64,000 nucleotides of DNA from Candidatus Gastranaerophilales bacterium (lineage in GTDB: Bacteria; Cyanobacteriota; Vampirovibrionia; Gastranaerophilales; Gastranaerophilaceae): positions 44,836-108,835 of the forward strand of contig CANQMP010000003.1 of the NCBI GenBank assembly GCA_947624975.1, written 5' to 3'. The notes under the pieces are model-generated. The model saw only the letters and a program-made list of their open reading frames with translations. It was not told where the DNA came from and did not search any database. The translations under genes were made by a program, and so were the position numbers. Below, in pieces: positions 34,831 through 43,750 of this stretch (its first letter is position 1; each line of letters begins with the position of its first letter).

Positions 34831-35914
34831 TTCCCCTTAGTTGTGATACGATTTTTTTCGCACCGTCGAATTTCGCAAGCGATAGAGAATTTTTTTGAAG
34901 TTCTTCAAGTCTTTCTTTATTTGCCAGTAAAGAAGATATTATTTCATAAATGGCTTTCGGGCTGATTTCAGAATCTTCAATATAAAGTCCCGCGTTTTTT
35001 CCTGCGACAAACTCTGCGTTTTTCCTTTGATGATTTGCGGCAGCGTGAGGATACGGAACAAAAACAGGTGCAATACCCGATGCACAAATTTCCGAAATAC
35101 TCAATGAACCCGAACGGGAAATTGCTATATCCGATGCTTTCAAAACCGTTACCATATTGTCAAAATAAGGTTTGATAAGCAAATTTTTATCCGCCTCATA
35201 CTCGGGGTAAATTTTTATAAGCTGTTCAATTACACGCTCAAAATTTTTCTTTCCTGTCTGAAAAATTATCTGCAAATCAAAATCTTTTGAAAGGTCTTTT
35301 AAAACTTCGACAACGGCATCGTTAATTGAACGAGCTCCCTGCGAACCGCCCGTAATACATAATGTAAGCTTGTTTTGCAGTCCGAGTTTTTCTCTTGCTG
35401 TTTCTTTTGAAAGGGTTTCAAAATCCGACCTGATAGGATTTCCGTTCACATGGCAATTTTTATTTTTCAAAACATCGCATGCACTTTCAAAAGCGGTTGA
35501 AACACATTTTGCGTAAGGTGCGAACTTTCTTGTTACAAGCCCCGGTTGAGCGTCACAGTCGTGAAGCATATATGGGACTTTCAAAATGTTACAAGCAAGC
35601 AGAGTCGGTGCGGAAACGTATCCGCCCGTGCCAAAAACAGCTTGAGGTTTATATTTCAAGATATAGTAACAACATTTTACGGTCGCAAATAAAAGCTCAA
35701 AAACCCATTTGAACAACGCCAAACAAATTTTTCTCGGCATACCGTGGATTTTAACCCCTAAAAATTTATAGCCTTTTTGAGAAACGATTTGATATTCAAG
35801 ATTTTGAGGATTTCCGACATAAAAAATCTCATCCCCCTGAAGTTCGTCTGCTACCGCTATTGCAGGGTATATATGACCTCCCGTACCTCCGCCTGTTATG
35901 AAAAATCTTGCCAT
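34823..35914 (-). CDS. murG: UDP-GlcNAc:lipid I GlcNAc transferase MurG
   Basis: 363 residues from ATG 35914, whose first base is the last base of the ftsW TGA. Membrane-associated glycosyltransferase that makes lipid II. The N-terminal GGGTGGHIYPAIAVADEL is the signature of the family, and the C-terminal domain has ITGGSQGARSIND and the donor site ISRSGSLSISEICA. Last gene of the mur cluster. Confidence 0.96.
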   Translation of the reverse strand: MARFFITGGGTGGHIYPAIAVADELQGDEIFYVGNPQNLEYQIVSQKGYKFLGVKIHGMPRKICLALFKWVFELLFATVKCCYYILKYKPQAVFGTGGYVSAPTLLACNILKVPYMLHDCDAQPGLVTRKFAPYAKCVSTAFESACDVLKNKNCHVNGNPIRSDFETLSKETAREKLGLQNKLTLCITGGSQGARSINDAVVEVLKDLSKDFDLQIIFQTGKKNFERVIEQLIKIYPEYEADKNLLIKPYFDNMVTVLKASDIAISRSGSLSISEICASGIAPVFVPYPHAAANHQRKNAEFVAGKNAGLYIEDSEISPKAIYEIISSLLANKERLEELQKNSLSLAKFDGAKKIVSQLRGII

Positions 35915-37077
35915 CAATACCTGTTCCTTATCTTTTTAATACGCTTTTTAGAAATATTTAGCAGTATTCCCACCATAATTAAAGATACTATCAAAGACGA
36001 ACCGCCGTAACTGATAAAAGGAAGCGGAACACCCGTTGTCGGCAGGAATGAGCTTGCAACACTCATATTCATAAATGCCTGAAATCCTATCGAGAAGGTT
36101 AATCCGACAGCCAAAAGTTTTCCATACATATCGGGACATCTTGCGGCAATTACAAATCCGCGTTGAATAAACGTGAAAAACAGTCCGATTACAAGAACGC
36201 AGCCGACAAATCCCAGTTCTTCGGCGATAATTGCGAAAATAAAGTCCGTATGACATTCGGGCAGATAAGAAAGTTTCTGAATAGAGCCGCCGTAACCCAC
36301 ACCGCTCAAACCTCCCGATGCAAACGCTATCAAAGACTGAATAATGTTGTACCCCGAACCTAACGGGTCAAGTTCGGGATGACGCCATGTTTTTAAACGC
36401 TGGAGCTGATAGGGTTTAATTATCGTCGTTAAACCGATTACCGCCGTAGCAACCATAGCACCCGCACAACTTAAAAACAGTTTGAGAGAACCGCCTCCCG
36501 CCATGTACATTACAACGGTCGTCATGCCCAAAAGTATTACCATTGAAAGGTTTGGCTGAATAAATATAAGCCCCGCCATAATAATTATCGGGAAAAATGC
36601 CCAAACCCATTTTTCACTGTCAAACAAATTCGCATCATTTTTAAAAGCATTTGCCAAAAGCAATACAACGGCGGGTTTTGCAAATTCAGACGGCTGTAAT
36701 TGAAATCCCGCAATATTTATCCACCTTTTCGCACCGTTAACCGTTACCCCTAATGGCGTAAAATCAACCAGAACAAGTGCCAATATTATTGATGCCATTA
36801 CAATTACATTCCACCCCGAAAGCTTTTTGTAATCGTAATTCATAAAAAACTTCATGGCAAAAAATCCGATAACAAAGCATATAAGCTGTTTAATCAAGAA
36901 TTGAGCGGGATTACCGCCTTCATCCAGACATTTTGGGGCAGTAGCGGAAAATATCGCAAGAAAACCGAGTATCACAAGAAACGCAACAACAATTAAAAGT
37001 GTCTTATCGGGTGAAGATATGATAACACTTTGAATTGCCTGATTTGGATTTCTTCTAACCGATCTTTGATAGGACAT
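35914..37077 (-). CDS. ftsW: SEDS-family lipid II polymerase FtsW
   Basis: 387 residues from ATG 37077 (AAGGA just before; a longer frame to 37158 is poorer). A ten-segment membrane protein that polymerises peptidoglycan strands with a partner transpeptidase. Typical parts are NGAKRWINIAGFQLQPSEFAKP, GYNIIQSLIAFASGGLSGVG and TDFIFAIIAEELGFVG, and the C-terminal PLPFISYGGSSLI. Its position between murD and murG matches FtsW rather than RodA. The start overlaps the end of murD by about 23 bases. Confidence 0.92.
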   Translation of the reverse strand: MSYQRSVRRNPNQAIQSVIISSPDKTLLIVVAFLVILGFLAIFSATAPKCLDEGGNPAQFLIKQLICFVIGFFAMKFFMNYDYKKLSGWNVIVMASIILALVLVDFTPLGVTVNGAKRWINIAGFQLQPSEFAKPAVVLLLANAFKNDANLFDSEKWVWAFFPIIIMAGLIFIQPNLSMVILLGMTTVVMYMAGGGSLKLFLSCAGAMVATAVIGLTTIIKPYQLQRLKTWRHPELDPLGSGYNIIQSLIAFASGGLSGVGYGGSIQKLSYLPECHTDFIFAIIAEELGFVGCVLVIGLFFTFIQRGFVIAARCPDMYGKLLAVGLTFSIGFQAFMNMSVASSFLPTTGVPLPFISYGGSSLIVSLIMVGILLNISKKRIKKIRNRY

Positions 37078-38401
37078 ATTCCTTGAAAACCCTTCCCCTT
37101 TCTTCATAACCGCTGAACATATCGAAACTTGCACACGCAGGTGACAGCAAAACCACATCGGGATTTAACTCTATCGACCTATCTATCGCTGACTGCATCG
37201 ACTTTTCTCTTATAATATTATCAAAACCGTTTTTTTTCAAATTTTCATCAAATCTTTCCGCCGCCTCACCAATCAAAATTACGGTATTAATATGTTTTTT
37301 TACAGCATCGCAAAATTCAAACAAATCGGTGTTTTTATCCCGTCCGCCTGCGATTAAAGCCACATCACAACCGTTAAAAGAATTTATTGCAACCATACTT
37401 GCTTCTGGATTTGTAGCTTTTGAGTCGTTATAAAATACCGTTTTACCGCTCTGTGCAAACTTTTCCATTCTGTGTTCGGGAACTTTAAACGACATAACGG
37501 CATCTCTGACTTTTTCTGGAGAAATTCCTTCAAGCCTTGACACTATTACCGCACACATTATGTTTTGATAATTGTGATTTCCAATCATGGGGCAGTCTTT
37601 AAGCTCAATAATCTTTTCCTCTTTGCCGTCACGTTTAAAATAAATCGCATCATTTTTTATAAACGAGCAATTTTCGCCGATTTCTCCGTCAAACATAAAC
37701 ACCGTTCCACTGCATTCGTCAGCGAGTTTGACAAGTTTTTCGTCTTTTGCATTAAGCACGCAAAAAGCCGCCCCCTGAGGTCTTTTGAAAATTCTTGCCT
37801 TTGCATTAAAGTAGTTTTCAAGACCTTTGTGCCAGTCCGTATGGTCGGGCGTAAGGTTTGTAAACACGGCAATTTGCGGTTGAAAAGAAGGACTGTATTC
37901 CAACTGAAAAGAACTGCATTCGCAAACAAAATAATCTATATCTTCATCGAGCAAATCACACGGGGGTTTCCCGTAATTTCCGCAAGGTACCGCCTTGTAT
38001 CCGCTTGACAAAATATGAGCCGTTAAAGCCGTTGTCGTTGTCTTTCCGTTAGTTCCCGTAATTGCAATAAACGGTTTGGAGGTTTGAGAAAACGCAAGCT
38101 CAATTTCTGAAATAACCTTGATTTTTTGAGCTTTCAACCTTTCCATAATTTCACTGTGTGGAGGTATTCCGGGGCTTGTAACGGCAATATACGAGTCTTT
38201 TATGAATTCATCGGAGTGTCCGCCGAATTCAACATTAATCCCGAGTGCTTTGACTTCTTCCAAAATCTTTTCATCTTCGGGTTTTTGCTCCCTGAATTCC
38301 GTAATATAAACATCTGCACCGGCTTTGTTTAAATATTTTGCCGCCGAAATCCCGCTCTTTGAAAATCCCAATATTAAAACTTTTCTGTCAAACCACTTCA
38401 T
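37055..38401 (-). CDS. murD: UDP-MurNAc-L-alanine:D-glutamate ligase MurD
   Basis: 448 residues. Adds D-Glu to UDP-MurNAc-Ala, in the cytoplasm. Three-domain Mur ligase: the N-terminal Rossmann LGFSKSGISAAKYL, the ATP loop ITGTNGKTTTTAL, and the acceptor-site ECSSFQLEYS and DHTDWHKG. The C-terminal part has FYNDSKATNPEASM and IAGGRDKNTDLF, both diagnostic for MurD. It abuts mraY (shared base 38401). Confidence 0.96.
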   Translation of the reverse strand: MKWFDRKVLILGFSKSGISAAKYLNKAGADVYITEFREQKPEDEKILEEVKALGINVEFGGHSDEFIKDSYIAVTSPGIPPHSEIMERLKAQKIKVISEIELAFSQTSKPFIAITGTNGKTTTTALTAHILSSGYKAVPCGNYGKPPCDLLDEDIDYFVCECSSFQLEYSPSFQPQIAVFTNLTPDHTDWHKGLENYFNAKARIFKRPQGAAFCVLNAKDEKLVKLADECSGTVFMFDGEIGENCSFIKNDAIYFKRDGKEEKIIELKDCPMIGNHNYQNIMCAVIVSRLEGISPEKVRDAVMSFKVPEHRMEKFAQSGKTVFYNDSKATNPEASMVAINSFNGCDVALIAGGRDKNTDLFEFCDAVKKHINTVILIGEAAERFDENLKKNGFDNIIREKSMQSAIDRSIELNPDVVLLSPACASFDMFSGYEERGRVFKEYVLSKIG

Positions 38402-39372
38402 TAAACAATTCCTCTAAAATATAAAAATACCGCAAGTCCCGACAAGAGAGCCGAAACAACCGCAAACACGGTCACAATCTTTTTTTCACTCCAGTCACAA
38501 AGTTCAAAATGGTGATGAATCGGCGACATCTTAAAGACTCTTTTTCCCGTAGTTTTAAAGCTTATAACCTGAATTATAACCGAAAGTGTTTCCATAACAA
38601 ACACTCCTGCAATTAAAACAAGTAAAATCTCGAATTTACCAAGAACCGCAACCGTTCCGAGCAGCCCGCCAATAGCAAGAGAACCCGTATCACCCATAAA
38701 TACCTGAGCTTTAGGCTTATTATATCTTAAAAATCCCGCAAGCGAACCCGCAGTTGCCGCTGAAATTATTGAAACTTCGGGATGTCCCGAAAAAAGTGAA
38801 ATCAATGCACAGGCAATAAATGAGAAAATTCCCGTTGATGCCGCAAGCCCGTCCAAGCCGTCAGTGAGATTATAAGCATTAGATGCACCCGTTATGACAA
38901 ACACCGCAAACACAGGGTAAAACCAACCCAAATGCAAAACGTAATTTCCTATCAAAACATCCCCAGCATCAGGTTTTGTCATCATCATAAACAAAATCGG
39001 CAGCATGGAAATTGCTATCTGCCTTAAAAGTTTTCCGCGAGCCGTTAAACCGTCATTTCCTTTGCCTTTTATTTTTATAAAATCATCCTGAAACCCTGCG
39101 AAAGTATAGAAAAGCAGTGTTAAAAGTATGATAAAGGCTTCTGTTGTGAGTCTTTGAGCCATTGCAAGCGTAACAACAGAACCAAGCATAATTGCCGTTA
39201 TAATAAACACACCGCCCGTTGTTGGTGTTCCCTGCTTTTTGGCGTGAGTTTCGGGGGCACAGTCTTTAACATATTGACCTATCATTTTTTTTCTTAAAAA
39301 ATCTATATACGGCACGCCGAATAACAAACATAGAATCATTCCGATTAAAAATGCCGCTGCTAGCATTATCAT
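38401..39372 (-). CDS. mraY: Phospho-MurNAc-pentapeptide transferase MraY
   Basis: 323 residues, polytopic. Joins UDP-MurNAc-pentapeptide to undecaprenyl phosphate to give lipid I. Signature parts: HAKKQGTPTTGGVFII, FAGFQDDFIKI, NAYNLTDGLDGLAAS, FMGDTGSLAIGG and the C-terminal MSPIHHHFEL. These distinguish it from the WecA-type paralogue at 19807. Five bases separate it from murF; it is followed immediately by murD. Confidence 0.96.
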   Translation of the reverse strand: MIMLAAAFLIGMILCLLFGVPYIDFLRKKMIGQYVKDCAPETHAKKQGTPTTGGVFIITAIMLGSVVTLAMAQRLTTEAFIILLTLLFYTFAGFQDDFIKIKGKGNDGLTARGKLLRQIAISMLPILFMMMTKPDAGDVLIGNYVLHLGWFYPVFAVFVITGASNAYNLTDGLDGLAASTGIFSFIACALISLFSGHPEVSIISAATAGSLAGFLRYNKPKAQVFMGDTGSLAIGGLLGTVAVLGKFEILLVLIAGVFVMETLSVIIQVISFKTTGKRVFKMSPIHHHFELCDWSEKKIVTVFAVVSALLSGLAVFLYFRGIV

Positions 39373-39377
39373 AAGTT

Positions 39378-40682
39378 TTAATCTCCTGTTTTCAAAAATT
39401 CGATAATTTCCTCAAACTTCATTGACCTTGAGGCTTTCAAAAATATTGTACTACCGTCAAAAAGATTATCAAGAATGTAACGAGATGTTGCAATATTGTC
39501 ATCAAAATGCACTGTTTTAATATTCTGTTTTGCGAGTTCACTGCCGATATATGAGGCTAAATTGCCTACAGTCAGGAACAAAGCTTTTGTATTTTTAAAT
39601 TTTTCCGCAATAAATCTGCCGACTTCTCTGTGAAACTCAACCTCATCAGCTCCAAGCTCGCCCATATTTCCCAAAACCGCAACGGGATTCGGATACAATT
39701 CCAAAAATGTTGAAACGGAAGCCTTCATGGATTCAGGATTAGCGTTATAACTGTCGTTTATAATGTTAAATCCTCTGACATTCTGTGCCTCCCAGCGTTT
39801 TTCTATGGGTCTGTAGCTTAAAAGCCCACATTTAATCTCATCATAAAACATTCCGAGTCTATATCCAAGCTCTATTGCCGAAAGTGAGTTTTCAATATTG
39901 TAATCACCCTCAACATTAAGCTCATATACTTTATCTTTGTAAGAAAATTTTGAATAACCGCTCTTTTTTTCAAGTATTTCAGTATCATTAACGGAGTAAA
40001 ACACCTTATTTCCGTTGAATTGAGCGAATTTTTTAATCCTTTCGCTGTTATTTGCAATAAGAGTATCTTTTAGATATTTAGTAATTTCGCATTTAGCTTT
40101 TGCAATATTGTCAAGACTTCCCAAACGTCCGATGTGAGCCGAACCTGCATTTGTAATTACCGCAAAATCAGGCTGAGCATATTTTGTGATAAGTTCAATT
40201 TCACCTGCACCGCGCATGCCCATTTCGATTATCAAAACTTCCGTATCTTCAGGCATTGAAAGCACTGTCTGACAAAATCCGATTTCGTTGTTGTGATTTG
40301 AAAACGTTTTATGCGTTTTAAATTTTTGCGAAACAACGGAATAAATCATTTCTTTCGTGGTCGTTTTGCCCGAACTTCCCGTAACACCGACGACTTTCGG
40401 ATTATATTTTTTCCTTGCGTAATTTGCGATTTTCAGGTAAGTTTCAAGCGTATCGTTGACTTTGATACCGTTTCGGCACTCTTTTTTTGAATAAAAACAA
40501 GCGGATGCACCGTTTTCAAGAGCTTTATCGCAAAAATCTTCTCCGTTAAAATTCGCACCGCTTAACGGCAGATACAAATCGCCTTTTTTTATCGTTCTTG
40601 TGTCCGTTGAAATCTCGAAACTTCCCTCTATATCGACTTTTACGCCTATTGCTTTTTCAATATCTCCTGCCGTGAATTTCAT
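39378..40682 (-). CDS. murF: UDP-MurNAc-tripeptide:D-Ala-D-Ala ligase MurF
   Basis: 434 residues. Adds D-Ala-D-Ala to UDP-MurNAc-tripeptide. The ATP loop is GVTGSSGKTTTKEMI and the nearby motif is HNNEIGFCQTVL; NDSYNANPESMKASV is specific for MurF. It heads the murF-mraY-murD-ftsW-murG operon on the minus strand. A TAAAAT -10 (40696-40691) ends 9 bases before the ATG and there is no usable ribosome site, so its mRNA may have only a 1-2 nt leader. Confidence 0.95.
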   Translation of the reverse strand: MKFTAGDIEKAIGVKVDIEGSFEISTDTRTIKKGDLYLPLSGANFNGEDFCDKALENGASACFYSKKECRNGIKVNDTLETYLKIANYARKKYNPKVVGVTGSSGKTTTKEMIYSVVSQKFKTHKTFSNHNNEIGFCQTVLSMPEDTEVLIIEMGMRGAGEIELITKYAQPDFAVITNAGSAHIGRLGSLDNIAKAKCEITKYLKDTLIANNSERIKKFAQFNGNKVFYSVNDTEILEKKSGYSKFSYKDKVYELNVEGDYNIENSLSAIELGYRLGMFYDEIKCGLLSYRPIEKRWEAQNVRGFNIINDSYNANPESMKASVSTFLELYPNPVAVLGNMGELGADEVEFHREVGRFIAEKFKNTKALFLTVGNLASYIGSELAKQNIKTVHFDDNIATSRYILDNLFDGSTIFLKASRSMKFEEIIEFLKTGD

Positions 40683-40743
40683 ATAATTACATTTTACTCC
40701 AAAAAAATTTCAAAAACTTAAAGTTAATAATTTTTAATACTGC

Positions 40744-40771
40744 TTGACATTAACTCTTGAGGCAGTAATAA
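40744..40771 (+). promoter_or_regulatory. rplU-rpmA promoter
   Basis: TTGACA (40744-40749), a 16-base spacer and TAATAA (40766-40771). It gives a long leader of roughly 80 nt before rplU, where ribosomal proteins often have regulatory leaders. The stretch 40790-40855 could hold one, but no clear fold is assigned. Confidence 0.6.
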
Positions 40772-40859
40772 TAGTTCTTGTATTAGAATGCGGTCAATCG
40801 TTATATAAAATCTTTTACACTAGCCTTAAAAGATTACGAAACCGAGAAAGGGTAAAAAT

Positions 40860-41207
40860 ATGTTCGCAATAGTAGAAACAGGCGGAAAACAGTATCAGGT
40901 AGAAGAAGGAAGATACCTGGATGTTGAATTATTAGACGGCGAAAAAGATTCAAAAGTAATTTTTGATAAAGTCGTAATGATAGTAAACGGTAAAAAATCC
41001 AAAGTAGGTCAACCTTACGTTGCAGGTGCATCTGCTGAAGGAACAATCGTTAAACACGATAAAGGAAAGAAAATTATCGTTTACAAACAAAGACCCAAAA
41101 AGGGTTACAGAAGAAAACAAGGACACAGACAAGGCTTTACAAGAGTCATGATTTCAAAAATCAGAACATCAGCTCAAAAGTCTGCTGAAAAAACCGAAGA
41201 AGTATAA
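40860..41207 (+). CDS. rplU: 50S ribosomal protein L21
   Basis: 115 residues, starting MFAIVETGGKQYQVEEGRYL, a diagnostic L21 start. The C-terminus has the basic RPKKGYRRKQGHRQGFT. RNA-binding protein of the large subunit. AAAGGG precedes the ATG. rpmA follows 20 bases later with AGGAG, the widely conserved rplU-rpmA pair. Confidence 0.96.
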   Translation: MFAIVETGGKQYQVEEGRYLDVELLDGEKDSKVIFDKVVMIVNGKKSKVGQPYVAGASAEGTIVKHDKGKKIIVYKQRPKKGYRRKQGHRQGFTRVMISKIRTSAQKSAEKTEEV

Positions 41208-41227
41208 ACTAACAGGAGAATAAAACA

Positions 41228-41482
41228 ATGGCACATAAGAAAGGTATGGGTTCAACCCGTAACGGACGCGACTCGGAAGCGAAGCGTTTAGGCGTAAAAA
41301 AATTCGGCGGAGAAACAGTTAAAGCCGGAAATATTCTTGTACGTCAAAGAGGAACAAAAGTTCATCCGGGAAACAATGTCGGAATCGGCTCTGATGACAC
41401 ATTGTACGCTTTAATTGACGGTCAGGTGAAATTTGAACCGCACAGACGCGACAGAAAACAAGTCAGCGTTTATGCTAATTAG
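41228..41482 (+). CDS. rpmA: 50S ribosomal protein L27
   Basis: 84 residues: [20 protein letters not shown] and the [20 protein letters not shown] middle are diagnostic. L27 lies near the peptidyl-transferase centre. This form starts directly MAHKKG, without the N-terminal pro-peptide seen in Firmicutes. A strong terminator follows. Confidence 0.96.
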   Translation: MAHKKGMGSTRNGRDSEAKRLGVKKFGGETVKAGNILVRQRGTKVHPGNNVGIGSDDTLYALIDGQVKFEPHRRDRKQVSVYAN

Positions 41483-41497
41483 AAATAAACATACATA

Positions 41498-41525
41498 AAA
41501 AAACGAGCTGCGGCTCGTTTTTTTT
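41498..41525 (+). terminator. Terminator after rpmA
   Basis: Stem ACGAGC (41503-41508), 4-base loop, GCTCGT (41513-41518), A-rich before and T8 after. Confidence 0.88.
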
Positions 41526-41636
41526 ATGCTTTTTTTTAAACATAAATTCCGTAACCGCTAAAAATTTACAAAACTTTACAAAAAAGGCAATTTTTTTAGT
41601 GAAAAATACTTTATATATATACACGAGAGGATTACT

Positions 41637-42110
41637 ATGGTTGATAAGATTAGCTATATTACTAAAGAGCAATTTGAACAAAATAAAGAATTAAAAGCAC
41701 AATACGGCTCTTATGAAAAATTTCAGCTTGCACAATTAAAGCTGCAATCAATTCATACTTTTGCACAAGCTAATCCTATTAATGTGAATAGTTCTTCAGA
41801 TACTTTTTTTAATATGCGTATGGAAGCTTATGATAAACACCTTGCAGAGTCAGACGCTTTGATAGCAAATTATAAACAACTGGAAGCGCAGTATGAAGCA
41901 TTGTTAGAACAGCAAAACGCAATTAATAAAAGTTTAATGTCAAAATATCACGTTTCTAATAAAACTGATTTACTAGACTCCATGAAAGAAAAAAATTCAA
42001 AGGTTGATAAAGGTCTTTATAATAAAACAGCAAATTCCGTATCAGAAGCTTATTCAAATTTCATTTCAGCTTTGCAGACAGCTAACTATCAAACCCACAG
42101 GATAGTTTAA
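41637..42110 (+). CDS. Helical protein of unknown function
   Basis: 157 residues with AGAGGA before the ATG and a TATATA-type -10 about 25 bases upstream. It is almost all helix, with a likely coiled coil in the middle (about 60-110, KHLAESDALIANYKQLEAQY). No signal peptide, no membrane segment, no known motif. It stands between rpmA and rpsO with its own promoter, so it is not part of either ribosomal unit. Confidence 0.7.
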   Translation: MVDKISYITKEQFEQNKELKAQYGSYEKFQLAQLKLQSIHTFAQANPINVNSSSDTFFNMRMEAYDKHLAESDALIANYKQLEAQYEALLEQQNAINKSLMSKYHVSNKTDLLDSMKEKNSKVDKGLYNKTANSVSEAYSNFISALQTANYQTHRIV

Positions 42111-42152
42111 AATCCGTAACATATTTGAGATTTCATGCTTGCAATTTTTTCT

Positions 42153-42161
42153 TGATATATT
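42153..42161 (+). promoter_or_regulatory. Extended -10 of rpsO
   Basis: TGA-TATATT, hexamer 42156-42161, giving a leader of about 50 nt. The leader can form GAGTG/CACTC pairing (about 42176-42210) before an AAAGGA ribosome site, a possible S15 autoregulatory structure. Confidence 0.5.
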
Positions 42162-42220
42162 ATGATTTTCCTTGTAGAGTGCTTACGCCAAAAAACACTC
42201 AACATATAAAGGAAATTAAA

Positions 42221-42484
42221 ATGAATCTCAAAAACAAAAAAGAAATCGTAAAAAAGTACGGTAAGAACGAAAAAGACACCGGTTCAACAGCCGTTCAAGT
42301 CGCTATGATGAGCAAAAAAATCAGCGAACTTACCGAACATCTTAAAACTAACCAGAAAGACTACGCTACAAAAAGAGGTCTTTTGATGATGGTTGGTAAA
42401 AGAAAAAGATTACTTTCTTATTTGAAGTCCCAAAATCTCGAAGAATACAGAGATTTGGTTAAAAAACTCAAAATCAGAGGTTAA
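42221..42484 (+). CDS. rpsO: 30S ribosomal protein S15
   Basis: 87 residues from ATG 42221, with AAAGGA 7 bases before it; a longer open frame to 42125 crosses the promoter and is rejected. Family features include DTGSTAVQVAMMSKKISELT and the KRGLLMMVGKRKRLLSYL helix that binds 16S rRNA. Followed by a strong terminator. Confidence 0.96.
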   Translation: MNLKNKKEIVKKYGKNEKDTGSTAVQVAMMSKKISELTEHLKTNQKDYATKRGLLMMVGKRKRLLSYLKSQNLEEYRDLVKKLKIRG

Positions 42485-42490
42485 CAAAAA

Positions 42491-42515
42491 GCCGACCGCA
42501 AGGTCGGTTTTTTTA
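42491..42515 (+). terminator. Terminator after rpsO
   Basis: Stem CCGACC (42492-42497), GNRA-type loop GCAA, GGTCGG (42502-42507), then T8. Confidence 0.88.
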
Positions 42516-42537
42516 TTTTTAAATTTCTTTAACTATA

Positions 42538-42565
42538 TTGACCTGAAATTTTTATAAACTATATT
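42538..42565 (+). promoter_or_regulatory. Promoter predicting leaderless hydF mRNA
   Basis: TTGACC (42538-42543), 16-base spacer, TATATT (42560-42565). The -10 ends exactly 7 bases before the A of the hydF ATG at 42572 and there is no Shine-Dalgarno sequence. Confidence 0.65.
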
Positions 42566-42571
42566 TAAGTT

Positions 42572-43750
42572 ATGAAAACATTAAAATCAATGAGATTACA
42601 AATCGGAGTTTTCGGCAGAACAAATGTCGGAAAATCCTCGCTTGTAAACAGAATTACAAATCAGGAAATATCCATCGTATCCGATATCGCAGGAACGACA
42701 ACGGATGTTGTTGAAAAATCCATGGAACTTCTTCCCGTAGGCCCTGTTACGTTTCTTGACACCGCAGGACTTGACGATAAAACAGAACTGGCTCAAAAAC
42801 GGCTTGAAAAAACTTTCAAAACACTTAACCGTATTGACATAGGAATAATCGTTACGGACGAAAACGGTTTCACTGACTGCGAAAAAGAACTTGCCGAAAA
42901 ATTCGACGAACTTAAAATCCCGTATCTTATCGTTGTTAACAAATGCGATATATCTAAAAAAGCACTCACAGACCGTGAAAACGTGCTTTATACATCAGTT
43001 AAAGATGATGAAAACCTCGTTTTCAGGTTTAAAAACGAACTTGTAAAACTTCTTCCGGAAGATTTCGTGAACCCGCCCAAAATCGCAGGAGATTTAGTGC
43101 CTGCAAAAAGCACGGTAATTCTTGTTATTCCGATAGATAAAGAAGCTCCGAAAGGAAGAATTATACTTCCGCAAGTTCAAACACTGCGTGATTTGCTGGA
43201 TAGTGACTGTTTGGTTTATACGGTTAAAGAAACCGAGCTTAAACAGGCTGTTGAAAACCTGAAAATCCCTCCAACACTTGTTATAACAGACTCTCAAGCG
43301 TTTAAGCAGGTTAGCGAAATTGTCCCCGATGACATCCCGCTGACATCGTTTTCAATACTCTTTGCAAGGCTTAAAGGTGATTTGAACACATTTGCAAAAG
43401 GGGCTGAAAGTATTGAGAACTTGAAAGACGGCGATAAGGTTTTGATTTTGGAAAGCTGTACGCATCATGCGATAGAAGATGACATCGGAAGGGTTAAAAT
43501 ACCGAACCTTCTTCGCAAGAAAACAGGTAAAAACCTTATCATAGAAAATTTTTCAGGTCATGATTTTCCCGATATAAAAGATTACAAGCTGATTATACAC
43601 TGCGGTGCGTGTATGACAAACAGGAGAGAAGTCTTATCCCGTATTCTGACAGCCGAAAAAGCAGGTATTCCGATAACAAATTACGGAATAACAATTTCGT
43701 ACTGCCTTGGAATTTTACCGAGAGCGATAAGAATTTTTCAGACTAAATGA
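42572..43750 (+). CDS. hydF: [FeFe]-hydrogenase maturation GTPase HydF
   Basis: 392 residues. Scaffold that assembles the 2Fe subcluster and delivers it to the hydrogenase. The N-terminal GTPase domain has a P-loop GRTNVGKSS (15-23), DTAGLDD and NKCD. The C-terminal cluster domain has CTHH (C296, H298) and HCGACM (H343, C344, C347), the CxH...HCxxC pattern of the family. hydE and hydG are not in the window, but HydF alone implies [FeFe]-hydrogenase and H2-linked fermentation. The 3' end overlaps fliR on the other strand by 8 bases. Confidence 0.94.
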   Translation: MKTLKSMRLQIGVFGRTNVGKSSLVNRITNQEISIVSDIAGTTTDVVEKSMELLPVGPVTFLDTAGLDDKTELAQKRLEKTFKTLNRIDIGIIVTDENGFTDCEKELAEKFDELKIPYLIVVNKCDISKKALTDRENVLYTSVKDDENLVFRFKNELVKLLPEDFVNPPKIAGDLVPAKSTVILVIPIDKEAPKGRIILPQVQTLRDLLDSDCLVYTVKETELKQAVENLKIPPTLVITDSQAFKQVSEIVPDDIPLTSFSILFARLKGDLNTFAKGAESIENLKDGDKVLILESCTHHAIEDDIGRVKIPNLLRKKTGKNLIIENFSGHDFPDIKDYKLIIHCGACMTNRREVLSRILTAEKAGIPITNYGITISYCLGILPRAIRIFQTK

